From the NCBI GenBank assembly GCA_963715055.1, contig CAVQRB010000006.1, forward strand, positions 248,001-312,000: a stretch of DNA of 64,000 bases, in the 5' to 3' direction. The notes below the pieces were generated by a model. It was not told the DNA's origin. It did not search any database and saw nothing but the letters and a program-made list of their open reading frames with translations. Shown piece by piece: positions 54,163 through 63,324 of this stretch (positions are counted from its first letter, which is position 1; each line of letters begins with the position of its first letter). This DNA is from CAVQRB01 sp963715055 (GTDB lineage: Bacteria; Pseudomonadota; Alphaproteobacteria; Rhodobacterales; Rhodobacteraceae). The position numbers and the translations under genes are program-made.

Positions 54163-55853
54163 ATGACAGACGATTCAAAACCAAGGAGCGGCATGAGCCG
54201 CAGGGACATGCTGCTGTCCAGCGTGTCCGTCGTGGCTGCGGCCGGCGCCGTGACCGGTGTTGCGACCAAAGCCGCGGCGCAGACCGCCTCGGGCGACAAG
54301 CCCAACATCCTCGTGATCTGGGGCGATGACATCGGCCAGTCCAACATTTCCGCCTATACCAGGGGCCTGATGGGCTACCGCACGCCGAATATCGACCGGA
54401 TTGCCAAGGAAGGCATGATGTTCACCGACTACTACGGTGAGCAGTCCTGCACCGCAGGCCGGTCGTCCTTCGTCATGGGCCAGTCGGTGTTCCGCACGGG
54501 CCTGTCCAAAGTCGGCCTGCCCGGGGCATCGGAAGGGATGAGATCGAGGACCCGACCATCGCGGGCCTTCTGAAGGGGCAGGGATATGCCACAGGTCAGT
54601 TCGGCAAGAACCACCTCGGCGATCGGGATGAGATGCTGCCGACCAATCACGGTTTCGACGTGTTCCTCGGCAACCTCTATCACCTGAACGCCGAGGAAGA
54701 GCCGGAGAACGAGGACTATCCGCGAGACATGGTCTTGCCAGATGGCCAAACCTTTCTCGAACAATTCGGTCCACGCGGCGTTTTGAGTCCAAAGCGTCTA
54801 TTCCGAGACCGGGATCACCAGGAGATCGAGGATACCGGCCCACTGACCAAGCAGCGGATGGAGACGGTCGATGATGAGACCTCGGATGCGGCAGCATCGA
54901 CTTCATCAAGAGCAGACGACAGCCGGAATGCCCATGGTTCTGCTGGTGGAGCGGTACGCGGATGCACTTCCGCACCCATGTGAGCGAGGCCAACCGCGAG
55001 ATCGCCAACGAGACCGTCGGCAAGCGTGTCGGACGAATACTCCGACGGCATGGTCGAGCATGACATGGACATCGGCAAGTTTCTCGACGCTGCTCGACGA
55101 GTTGGGCATCGCCGACAACACCATCGTGTTCTACTCGACCGACAACGGCCCGCACATGAACACCTGGCCCGATGCCGGCATGACGCCGTTCTGGGGCGAG
55201 AAGAACACCAACTGGGAAGGCGCCTGGCGCGTGCCGGCGATGGTGCGCTGGCCGGGCAAGATTCCCGCCGGACGTGTCACCAACGAGATCGTGCACCATA
55301 TGGACTGGTTGCCGACCTTCCTCGCGGCGGCGGGCAACGAGACCGTCAAGGAGGATCTGCTTGAGGGGATCACCGTCCCGGAAATGGGCGGGCGCGATTA
55401 CCGCGTGCATCTGGATGGCTACAACCTGCTGCCGATGCTGACTGGCGAGACCGAGGAAGAGCCCGCGCAAGGAAATTTTCTACTTCACGGATGACGGCGA
55501 TCTCGACGGCACTGCGCTATCAGGACTGGAAGATCATCTTCCTTGAGCAGAAGGAATGGGCAGACGTTCCGCGCATGGATGGAGCCGCTGACACCCCTGC
55601 GGATTCCGTTGATCTTCAATCTGCGTCGCGACCCCTACGAGCGCGGCTACCTCACGTCGAACACCTACTATGACTGGATGCTCGATCGGGCCTACTGTGC
55701 TGGTGCCGGCACAGGCGTATGTCGGACAGTTCCTGGCGACATTCGCTGGAGTATCCGCCGCGTCAGGAAGCAGCGAGCTTCAGCCTCGAAAAGGTCATGG
55801 AGAAACTGACCGTGACAGCCGCGCACTCAGTAATCCGGCCACTGAAAACATAG
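54163..55853 (+). pseudogene. Type I sulfatase (arylsulfatase family), disrupted by many frame changes
   Basis: ATG 54163 follows AGGGAGCG. A twin-arginine-like leader (SRRDMLLSSVSVVAAA) and PNILVIWGDDIGQSN lead to SCTAGRSSF, the formylglycine site (Cys96), all in one frame. From 54540 the conserved sequence jumps frame repeatedly: DPTIAGLLKGQGYATGQFGK, IDFIK (54896), QTTAGMPM (54913), FCWWSGTRMHFRTHV (54938), SDEYSDGMVEHD (55026), STLLDELGIADNTIVFYSTD (55081), RKEIFYFTDDGD (55466), TALRYQDWKIIFLEQK (55506), MEPLTPLRIPLIFNLRRDP (55579), LVPAQAYVGQFLATFA (55700), EYPPRQEAASFSLEKV (55749) to TAG 55851. No frame yields a full protein. Residue conservation across the fragments is high, so decay is recent or the sequence is faulty. 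Confidence 0.85.
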
Positions 55854-55879
55854 CGCCCTCCGGTTCCGTCCGGGGGGCG
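55854..55879 (+). terminator. Hairpin after the sulfatase gene
   Basis: A ten-base-pair stem CGCCCTCCGG / CCGGGGGGCG (one G-T pair) with a six-base loop starts immediately after the sulfatase stop codon. The next bases are TTGCAAG, without a long T-run. Confidence 0.65.
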
Positions 55880-55925
55880 TTGCAAGTGTCAGCTTGAATG
55901 AACCTGTATGAGAGGAAAATTGTTC

Positions 55926-56885
55926 ATGCGCCCTGTCTTTCCAATCATCGCGGCCTGTCTGCTGCTGGCGACGTCGCCGGTGGTCGCCGATCCGCTGCCA
56001 TCCTGGGCGGCAACCGAGACCAAAGCCCGGATCATCGACTTCGTCGAAAGCGTGACCGATCCGGCCTCGCCGGATTACGTGACCCCCGCTGATCGGATCG
56101 CCGTTTTCGACAATGATGGTACGCTCTGGGCAGAAAAGCCGTTTTATTTTCAGGCGTTCTACGCCCTCGACCGGGTCAGGGAGCGCGCCGCCGCAGACCC
56201 GTCCATCCTGACGTCCGATGTCTTGAAAGCCGCTGCGGCAGGTGACATCGAAGGGGTGGCAAGCGGCGGGCTCGAAGGTCTGCTCGAAGTCATCGCGGTC
56301 AGCCACGCAGGCCTGTCGGTCGAAGAGTTTCAGGACGACGTCAACGCCTGGCTCGCCGAAGCCCGACATCCAAGCACGGACAAACGCTTCGAAGAGATGA
56401 TCTATCAGCCGATGCTCGAACTGTTGAGTTTCCTGCGCGACGAGGGCTTCGAGACGTGGATCGTGTCAGGCGGCGGCGTGCAGTTCATTCGCGCCTTCGC
56501 CGATGAGGCCTACAACATCCCGCCGCAGCAGGTGATGGGCAGTGCAGGTCCGATGGAATACGTGGACGGCAAGGTTATGAAACTGCCGGGCATCGATTTC
56601 GTCGATGACAAGGAGGGCAAGCCCGTGGGCATCGCCAGTCGCATCGGCAAGCGGCCGATCTTGGCGGCAGGAAATTCGGACGGCGATTTTGCCATGCTGG
56701 AGTATACCACCAATGGCGACGGTCCGCGTCTTGGGCTGCTCGTGCATCACACGGACGCCGAGAGAGAGTTCGCCTATGACCGTGAGGGGCACATCGGCGT
56801 GCTGGTGCGCGGCTTGGACGAGGGTCCTGAACGGGGTTGGCTGATCGTCGACATGAAAGCGGATTGGGAACAGATCTGGCCCTGA
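55926..56885 (+). CDS. Secreted HAD-superfamily phosphatase
   Basis: 319 residues from ATG 55926 (AGAGGA upstream); an ATG six codons earlier is possible. A signal peptide (PIIAACLLLATSPVVA) directs export. HAD motifs are complete: AVFDNDGTLW (nucleophile Asp and acid/base Asp), WIVSGGGVQF (motif II), and AAGNSDGDFAML (motif IV), with a helical cap between. The arrangement is that of phosphoserine-phosphatase-like, nonspecific periplasmic acid phosphatases. It follows the sulfatase remnant by 72 bases, with a hairpin between, so it is probably a separate transcript; sulfatase/phosphatase scavenging would fit the neighbourhood. Confidence 0.88.
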   Translation: MRPVFPIIAACLLLATSPVVADPLPSWAATETKARIIDFVESVTDPASPDYVTPADRIAVFDNDGTLWAEKPFYFQAFYALDRVRERAAADPSILTSDVLKAAAAGDIEGVASGGLEGLLEVIAVSHAGLSVEEFQDDVNAWLAEARHPSTDKRFEEMIYQPMLELLSFLRDEGFETWIVSGGGVQFIRAFADEAYNIPPQQVMGSAGPMEYVDGKVMKLPGIDFVDDKEGKPVGIASRIGKRPILAAGNSDGDFAMLEYTTNGDGPRLGLLVHHTDAEREFAYDREGHIGVLVRGLDEGPERGWLIVDMKADWEQIWP

Positions 56886-57342
56886 TCCCGGGGATTGCGA
56901 AGGGCCGGGTGCGCCTTCGCTCCCTTGACTGCCTGTGAAGGAAGGCTGCCGAGGTCAATCCTTCGGCGGCTTTCTGGCGCGTCGCACGGTTTTCCTTTCC
57001 GCAATTGTCTTTGACTTCAGGCGCGGCGGGCAGTGATCATCCTGCGGCTTTTCAAATGAGCCGGTGTATTGGCGACCGAAGTCACGGACTCACTTGCCGG
57101 ACTCAGTATCATCTCAGCGCGGGACTGACGCAGATGGACAGGCTCACCGCGAGTGGTGCTCGCCAAGGCAACCTGCTGGTCAGGGCTTGTTTGAAATCAT
57201 TTGGCAGCGGCCTGTGCGAGGGGGAATCGATGCGATTTCGGGGGCGTCCCGCTCTCGCCCGCCTGTCGCCCTTCCTGTCGCGCCGCTTGACTTGGCAGGA
57301 ACCTTAACTGATTAATATTGGACATTTTGCAGGAGTGATTTG
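56886..57342. other. Gene-free stretch upstream of the patatin-like gene
   Basis: These 457 bases contain only small ORFs without ribosome-binding sites. The last 40 bases are AT-rich (AACTGATTAATATTGG) next to the ribosome-binding site CAGGAG, a plausible promoter-proximal leader for the patatin-like gene. No hairpin or repeat stood out. Confidence 0.45.
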
Positions 57343-58608
57343 ATGGCCGTCGGGCTTGTTCTGGGAGGCGGCGCTCCCAACCTCCCCCTGATGTCGGGCG
57401 CGCTGCTGGCGCTGGATCACGCGGGCGTCGAATTCGATGTGGTTTCCACCACGGGCGCAGGCATGTTGATCGGCCTGATGTATGCGGCCCCGCGTCACGG
57501 CACGCGCGAGGATACCTTGCGTGCGACCCGCGAGATGGGCGTGCACGACAACATCTACAACGTCTTTCCGGTCAATTACAAAATCTTCCACAAGGCGGGC
57601 CCCATGGCCGAGGCCTATACCCGGTTTCACCAGCAATGGCTGTCGCAACTGCCGCGCCAGACGTCCGGGCAGCGGTTCATTTCCGACATGACACAATTCT
57701 GGATGGCCAGCTTTTGTCCGCCGGATGTCTCGGGCAAGCAGAACGGGCTCTGCCAGCCACCACCCTGGATCGACCTGATCGTCGATTTCGACAAGTTGCG
57801 GAGCTTCGATGGCGAGTTCCTTATGTCGGCCTATTGCATCGAGGACGAGGACGATGTGACTTTCGGCAAGGACGACATCACCGCCGAGCATTTCAAGGCG
57901 GCGCTGGCGATGCCGCTGATCTACGCGCCCTACAAGATGAACGGAAAGACCTACCTCGAAGGCTCGGCCTTCGACACGCTGGCCTTCGATCCCGGCGAGG
58001 TGATGAGCCGCAACCTGATCGACACGGTGATCTATTTCGACGTGCTGGGACAGCGCAAGCTGATCCAGGAGCCGACCTCGATCTATGACGCCTGGGTCCA
58101 TTCGATCATCAATCCGCTGACCCGCATCGCGGAAATGGATTCCGCGAATTACGAACGCATCCACGAGGAACTGGGCAAGCTGCACCCGGAAAAGAAGATC
58201 GACGTTCTGCGCATGCCGTTCCGAAAGCACATCCCCGATGCGCAATGGCCCAAGGTGCTGGACTGGTCCTATTCCAACATGTCGACACTCTTCGACATCG
58301 GCTATGCCACGGGCGAGGCCTTCGTCGAGACCAACAGGGCGATCCTCGAGCGCAGCGCGGAAAAGCGCAAGAAGGTCCTGCTCGGCAAGATGGAGGAGGC
58401 CGGGGTGGTCGACAAATACCTCGAGATCGCAACGGGTCCGCAGGGACAGGCGCCGGGGTGGGCGCATGACTTCAACTTCGAGGAAGCCTTTCAGGAGTTG
58501 TCCCCGCGCAAGGACAAGGCGCTCTTCACGGCGTTCGAGCAGGCCGGGGAGATTTTCGAAGTTTCGCCGGAGTCGGCAGAGAAGCGGCGCGCCGCCGCGC
58601 GAAAGTGA
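57343..58608 (+). CDS. Patatin-like protein lacking the catalytic serine
   Basis: 421 residues from ATG 57343, with CAGGAG at about eight bases. The N-terminus GLVLGGGAPNLPLMSGALLAL is the oxyanion-hole motif of patatin-like phospholipases, and VEFDVVSTTGAGMLIGLMYA occupies the place of GxSxG. The nucleophile position is Gly38 (TTGAG). The second catalytic residue, normally Asp in DG[AG], is Glu206 (YLEGSAFDT). The dyad is therefore altered at both positions, and hydrolase activity is unlikely in the usual way. No signal peptide or membrane segment; cytoplasmic. A large cyclase/ATPase gene follows after 130 bases on the same strand. Confidence 0.85.
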   Translation: MAVGLVLGGGAPNLPLMSGALLALDHAGVEFDVVSTTGAGMLIGLMYAAPRHGTREDTLRATREMGVHDNIYNVFPVNYKIFHKAGPMAEAYTRFHQQWLSQLPRQTSGQRFISDMTQFWMASFCPPDVSGKQNGLCQPPPWIDLIVDFDKLRSFDGEFLMSAYCIEDEDDVTFGKDDITAEHFKAALAMPLIYAPYKMNGKTYLEGSAFDTLAFDPGEVMSRNLIDTVIYFDVLGQRKLIQEPTSIYDAWVHSIINPLTRIAEMDSANYERIHEELGKLHPEKKIDVLRMPFRKHIPDAQWPKVLDWSYSNMSTLFDIGYATGEAFVETNRAILERSAEKRKKVLLGKMEEAGVVDKYLEIATGPQGQAPGWAHDFNFEEAFQELSPRKDKALFTAFEQAGEIFEVSPESAEKRRAAARK

Positions 58609-58738
58609 CGGCATGCCGGGGGCCAGGCGGGCTTTACTGCTCGCCGGGTCGGGCTACCGTTTCGGTTCGGTCACTTGGGAGGGGGACCATGGGTTACAAT
58701 CGGTGCCTGAGCTTTGAGGCAATCGCGGTGGGCGCCCG

Positions 58739-61700
58739 ATGGAGTGCCTGAGTTGCGGCAATGACAATCGGCCTGACCGTCGATACTGCGGCGGTTGCGG
58801 CACTGCCTTGCCTGTCGTCTGCGCCGGGTGCGGATTTTCCAATGATGCCGGCGATCACTTCTGCGGCGGATGTGCTGCACCCCTGAGCGGTGCGGCGCGG
58901 TCCATGCGCGAGAAGACCGGGCACACTGCTCAGCGCGGCGCGCGCAGCTACGCCTTTGAAGGGGCGCGGCGCCAGCTGACCGTCATGTTCTGCGATCTCG
59001 TCGGCTCGACCCTGATCTCCGAAACACTCGACCCGGAGGAGATGACGGGTCTTTTGACCGCTTATCGTGTCGCCTGTGCCGAAGTGGTGGAACGCTTCGG
59101 GGGGTTCATCGGCAACTTCATGGGCGATGGTCTGCTGATCTATTTCGGCTATCCACAGGCGCATGAGGACGACCCACAGCGCGCGATCCGCGCGGGTCTT
59201 GCCATCATCGCGGCCGTCGAAGGGCTCAGCAAGGATTTTCCTCAGCATCGGCTGCCGCTCAACGTGCGCATCGGCATCAACACGGGCCTCGTGGTCGCCG
59301 CTGACATAGGCGCCGGGGAGCAGCGTGAAAAGATGGCGATCGTGGGGGATACACCGAATATTGCCGCACGTCTGCAAAGTCTCGCGGAGCCCGGCACCAT
59401 CGTCATCGGCAAACGCACGCACCGTCTTGTGGAGGGGTTGTTCATCTGCGAGCCGCTCGGCCCGCAGCATCTCAAGGGTGTCTCGGATCCGGTCGATGTC
59501 TTCGTGGTGCGCGAAACCACAGAGGCGCGCACGAGCTTCGAGGCAAAAATGCAGCGGGGTCTGTCGCCGCTGGCAGGACGCACGGAGGAGGTGAGCCTGC
59601 TGGTCAACCGCTGGGGGCAGGCACGCGAGGGCGACGGGCAGGTAGTTCTGATCTCGGGCGAACCCGGTGTCGGCAAGTCCCGGATATTGAACAGTTTCCG
59701 CTCCATCGCCGCGCAGGAGAACGGGCCGATCATCACGCTTGTCTGCTCGAATTACCAGCAGGACACGCCGTTTCATCCGGTCATCGACTACCTCGAACGC
59801 ACCATCGCGGAGGCGGCGGATGACACGCCTACGGGGTTTCTCGACAGTCTCGACGCGATACTGGAGGGGCTTGACCTCATGTCGCATGAGAATGCGGCGT
59901 TGATCGCACAGCTTCTGAGCTTGCCCAGTGGCGACCGCTACGCCACGTTGAACCTGACGCTCGAGGAGCAGAAGAACCGGACGCTGAGGCTGCTGACCGC
60001 GCTGGTCGTGGCAGCGGCGCGGAAATCGCCGGCGCTGATGGTCGTGGAGGACCTGCACTGGGCGGATTTTTCGACGCTGCAATACCTGGGGCATCTGATC
60101 GACCAGTTGCGCAAGCATTCGATCCTGGCGGTGCTGACCTACAGGGCCGGGTTCGAGCCACCCTGGAGCAAGAACCCCTATCTCACCCATCTGCGCTTGC
60201 GGCACCTCAGTCGGTCCGAGAGCATTGATCTGGTTCGTGGCGTCACGGGGGGACGGGCGCTGCCCGAGGAAGTGCTCGAGCACATCCTTTCGCGGACCGA
60301 CGGGGTGCCGCTCTTCATCGAGGAACTGACCAAGCTCCTGCTCGACATGGACCTGATGGAGGTTCGGGGCGATCGCTATGTGCTCACGCAGCCGCTCGGA
60401 CGAACCGCCATTCCGGAGTCGCTGCAGGATTCGCTCATGGCAAGGCTCGACCGGCTCGGCAGCGCCAAGGAGGCGGCACAGCTGGCCTCCGTTCTGGGCC
60501 GGACTTTCGGACATGCGCTTCTGCTTGCCGTCACGCAAAAGAGTGAAGAGGTGCTCGACGCGGCGCTGACCCAGCTTGTGGAGTCCGAATTGCTCTACCG
60601 GCGTGGGCTTGCTCCGGAGGTGATCTATGAATTCAAGCACGCTCTGGTGAAGGATGCCGCCTATCAGGGGCTTTTGCACAGCAAGCGGCGGCAATTGCAC
60701 AAGGAGATCGCCCAGGTTCTGGAGACGCGCTTCCCGCAGGTAACCGAACGCAGCCCGGAGTTGCTCGCGCATCACTATCAGGAGGCAGGAGAGGTCGAGA
60801 AAGCCGTTCCCTACAGTTTCCGCGCGGGCGACGCGGCGGCAAAGCGTTATGCCTCGACCGAAGCCTCTGCGCATTATCAATCCGCTCTCGAGATGGCGAG
60901 GGCGATCCCCGTGCCCGACACGGCGGCAGCGGTTCAGATCAGGGCCATCCTCAAACTTGCAAACGTCGCAACGTCCCGCGTGCAGTTTGAGGCCAACCTC
61001 GGCAACCTCGGTATTGCGCGCACTCTGGCCGAAAAAACAGGGGACATGCGACGTCTTTGTCAGGTCCAGTATTGGACCGGGCGCACGTATTATGTGCAGG
61101 GGCGCTTCGGTCTGGCGGCGGATCTTGCGCGTCAGTCACTCGAAATCGCCCAAGAGAATGGCGGGGACGACCGCGATACCAGCGGTCCGGTGAACCTGCT
61201 CGCGCGTGTGCACTGCCTGCTTGGAGAGCCGGTTGCGGCGACCACCTATGCACGGCGAAGCGTGGGCCAGATGCATGCGCAGGGCGACCACGTCGAAGAG
61301 GCGGCGGTCTCGGGCGTTCTGGCCTTTGCGCTGGCGCAGCATGGCGAATTCGACGAGGCGCTCGCGGCGGCCGATCACGGTGTGGCCTTGTCCCGTCGGC
61401 TCGATCATCTGCCCACGGTGGCCGCCTGCCTCATGTTTCGCGGTCTCGTCCTGGGCTGGTATGGCCGTCTTGACCGCGCCTTGCCGGACTTCGAGCAGGG
61501 TCTGGAGGCCTGTGCTGCCTCAGGCGACGTTTTCCGCAAGTACCTCACGCTGGGCTGGAAAGGCGAATCCTGCCTGATCGCCGGCGATGTCACGCGGGCC
61601 CGCGCCGCGCTCGAGGAATGCCTCGAACTGGGCAGCACGCTGGGCACGGTGTTTCATCGGGGCGCTTTCGAGGCCTTTCTTGCCAAAGCGATGACGGAAC

Positions 61701-62083
61701 AGGGCGACGCCGACCGCGCCTTGCGGATGAGCGAGAAGGCGGTCGCCACCGCCACGCAGGCCGGCGAGCCCTGGCCGCGATCGATCGCCTTGCGGATCGC
61801 CGGCGAAGTGCAATTGTCCGCACCGGAGCCGGACCTCGATCTGGCTGAAAGCGTCATAGGTAACGCCATCGCCATCCAGAAAGAGCGCCAGTGCCTGTGC
61901 GATCTGGCATGGTCCTGTCTCGTCCGCGGTCAAGTCCTTGTCGCGCGCGGACGCGCGGATGATGCGGGCGAGAGTTTCGCCGAAGCAAGGTCGCGGTTCG
62001 AGGCGTTGGGACTGGTGCGCGGGGTTTCATTGGCGGCAGATGCCTTGCGCCTCTTGGCCGCCGAGGCGTCCGGTACGCGCTGA
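58739..62083 (+). CDS. Zinc-ribbon / class III cyclase / AAA-type ATPase / TPR regulatory protein
   Basis: 1114 residues. Two zinc ribbons at the N-terminus (Cys3, 6, 17, 20 and Cys28, 31, 42, 45) are followed by a class III nucleotide cyclase domain (about 80-250): VMFCDLVGSTLIS and GNFMGDGLLIYFG give both metal Asp residues, and DTPNIAARLQ the catalytic Asn/Arg. A STAND/AAA-like ATPase follows (about 275-640) with ISGEPGVGKSRIL (Walker A) and ALMVVEDLHWAD (Walker B), then helical TPR-like repeats to the end. The layout matches large soluble adenylate-cyclase-like proteins resembling mammalian sAC. Its inputs are unknown; zinc/redox at the ribbons and protein binding at the TPRs are guesses. 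Confidence 0.92.
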   Translation: MECLSCGNDNRPDRRYCGGCGTALPVVCAGCGFSNDAGDHFCGGCAAPLSGAARSMREKTGHTAQRGARSYAFEGARRQLTVMFCDLVGSTLISETLDPEEMTGLLTAYRVACAEVVERFGGFIGNFMGDGLLIYFGYPQAHEDDPQRAIRAGLAIIAAVEGLSKDFPQHRLPLNVRIGINTGLVVAADIGAGEQREKMAIVGDTPNIAARLQSLAEPGTIVIGKRTHRLVEGLFICEPLGPQHLKGVSDPVDVFVVRETTEARTSFEAKMQRGLSPLAGRTEEVSLLVNRWGQAREGDGQVVLISGEPGVGKSRILNSFRSIAAQENGPIITLVCSNYQQDTPFHPVIDYLERTIAEAADDTPTGFLDSLDAILEGLDLMSHENAALIAQLLSLPSGDRYATLNLTLEEQKNRTLRLLTALVVAAARKSPALMVVEDLHWADFSTLQYLGHLIDQLRKHSILAVLTYRAGFEPPWSKNPYLTHLRLRHLSRSESIDLVRGVTGGRALPEEVLEHILSRTDGVPLFIEELTKLLLDMDLMEVRGDRYVLTQPLGRTAIPESLQDSLMARLDRLGSAKEAAQLASVLGRTFGHALLLAVTQKSEEVLDAALTQLVESELLYRRGLAPEVIYEFKHALVKDAAYQGLLHSKRRQLHKEIAQVLETRFPQVTERSPELLAHHYQEAGEVEKAVPYSFRAGDAAAKRYASTEASAHYQSALEMARAIPVPDTAAAVQIRAILKLANVATSRVQFEANLGNLGIARTLAEKTGDMRRLCQVQYWTGRTYYVQGRFGLAADLARQSLEIAQENGGDDRDTSGPVNLLARVHCLLGEPVAATTYARRSVGQMHAQGDHVEEAAVSGVLAFALAQHGEFDEALAAADHGVALSRRLDHLPTVAACLMFRGLVLGWYGRLDRALPDFEQGLEACAASGDVFRKYLTLGWKGESCLIAGDVTRARAALEECLELGSTLGTVFHRGAFEAFLAKAMTEQGDADRALRMSEKAVATATQAGEPWPRSIALRIAGEVQLSAPEPDLDLAESVIGNAIAIQKERQCLCDLAWSCLVRGQVLVARGRADDAGESFAEARSRFEALGLVRGVSLAADALRLLAAEASGTR

Positions 62084-62324
62084 GATAGCGAAGTGTTTTC
62101 GGAACTCCGGTCACGTCTGATGTGTTTACCCGCTACCAACGTATTTTTGCGACAAGGATGCTGCATCGCGCCGTATTTCAGGGTTCCCAATCCAGTGGTA
62201 CGGCGGGCGGACGCGACGCCAATTGCGCTCGATCAGTGGGGTAATGGATTGTTGATGGCCGAACAGCGCTGTATGGAAGGTGCAAGGCGTGAGTGCGAAA
62301 TCCACTATGGCCGTTCGATGGGAA

Positions 62325-63146
62325 ATGGATGAGACCGTGACAAAGCCCAAACTCGTCTCTAGGCAGCAAGACAGCACCGGAGCCATGGATGTGCAGGACC
62401 CTGCCGCGCCGGGCAGGATCAAACTGCGCCATGTCGTGCCCAGCCTGGTGACCGTTTTCGCGATCTGCTCAGGGCTGACCTCGGTCAGGATGAGTATCGA
62501 AGGCAACATGCAAGCCGCTTTGTATCTCATTGTTCTGGCTGTGTTTCTCGATGCGGCGGATGGCAAGATCGCGCGCTATCTCGAATCCGCCAGCCCGTTT
62601 GGCGCGGAACTCGACACGCTCGCGGATTTCTTCAATTTCGGCATTGCCCCGGGGATTCTGATCTACAATGCTTTCTATGACTCGTCAGGCTTTGTGAACA
62701 TCGGCTGGCTGAGTTGCCTCGTCCTTGCGGTCTGTTGTGCGCTCAGGCTTGCGCGCTTCAACGTATCCCTTGGCGATCCGCCCAACCCGCCGGGCAACAA
62801 GGAATATTTCGTGGGCGTTCCGGCCCCGGCACTGGCCTGCCTTGCCCTGATGCCGGTGTTTCTCAGTGTCGTGGGCTGGATGGACGCGAGCCGCTACGAG
62901 TATCTGATCGCGATCTACGTGATTCTGATGGGACTCCTCGCGATCAGCACCATTCCGACCTTCTCGATCAAGCACGCCTCCATAAGCCGCCGGTTGCTGC
63001 CGATGTTCATCGTCGGCGCGGTGATCGTGGTGATCTGCCTTGTGGTCTACCCCTGGCAAACGCTGATCTTCGCCAATATCCTCTATCTCTGTTCGCTGCC
63101 GTTCTCCTTCCTGCAGCAACGCCGCGCGATCTCGCGAGCCCGGTAA
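62325..63146 (+). CDS. pssA: CDP-diacylglycerol-serine O-phosphatidyltransferase
   Basis: 273 residues from ATG 62325; in-frame ATGs at 62307 and 62385 are alternatives and no ribosome-binding site is decisive. The CDP-alcohol phosphotransferase signature is complete: DAADGKIARYLESASPFGAELDTLAD (DG-x2-AR-x8-G-x3-D-x3-D). About eight transmembrane segments follow or enclose it. The enzyme makes phosphatidylserine from CDP-diacylglycerol and serine in the inner membrane. The next gene encodes the decarboxylase that turns the product into phosphatidylethanolamine. Confidence 0.94.
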   Translation: MDETVTKPKLVSRQQDSTGAMDVQDPAAPGRIKLRHVVPSLVTVFAICSGLTSVRMSIEGNMQAALYLIVLAVFLDAADGKIARYLESASPFGAELDTLADFFNFGIAPGILIYNAFYDSSGFVNIGWLSCLVLAVCCALRLARFNVSLGDPPNPPGNKEYFVGVPAPALACLALMPVFLSVVGWMDASRYEYLIAIYVILMGLLAISTIPTFSIKHASISRRLLPMFIVGAVIVVICLVVYPWQTLIFANILYLCSLPFSFLQQRRAISRAR

Positions 63147-63324
63147 CGCGTCGCCAGGCAGACCTCGCGTATCGGGAGGTGGCAGAAAGGCAAGCGTTCC
63201 GGCATTGTGCTTGGGCGCTTTTCAGGCTACCGCCACTGCTGCAGAGCGGTGAGAGGAACCTTGCGTTTTTCGGACGACCTCTGCGACCACGACGCGAAAA
63301 AAGTGAAGAAAGCGGGTCAGACCC

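Noticed and set aside
58694..60880. 728-codon open frame opposite the cyclase/ATPase gene
   Set aside because: Antisense shadow; the plus-strand frame has complete zinc-ribbon, cyclase and Walker motifs.
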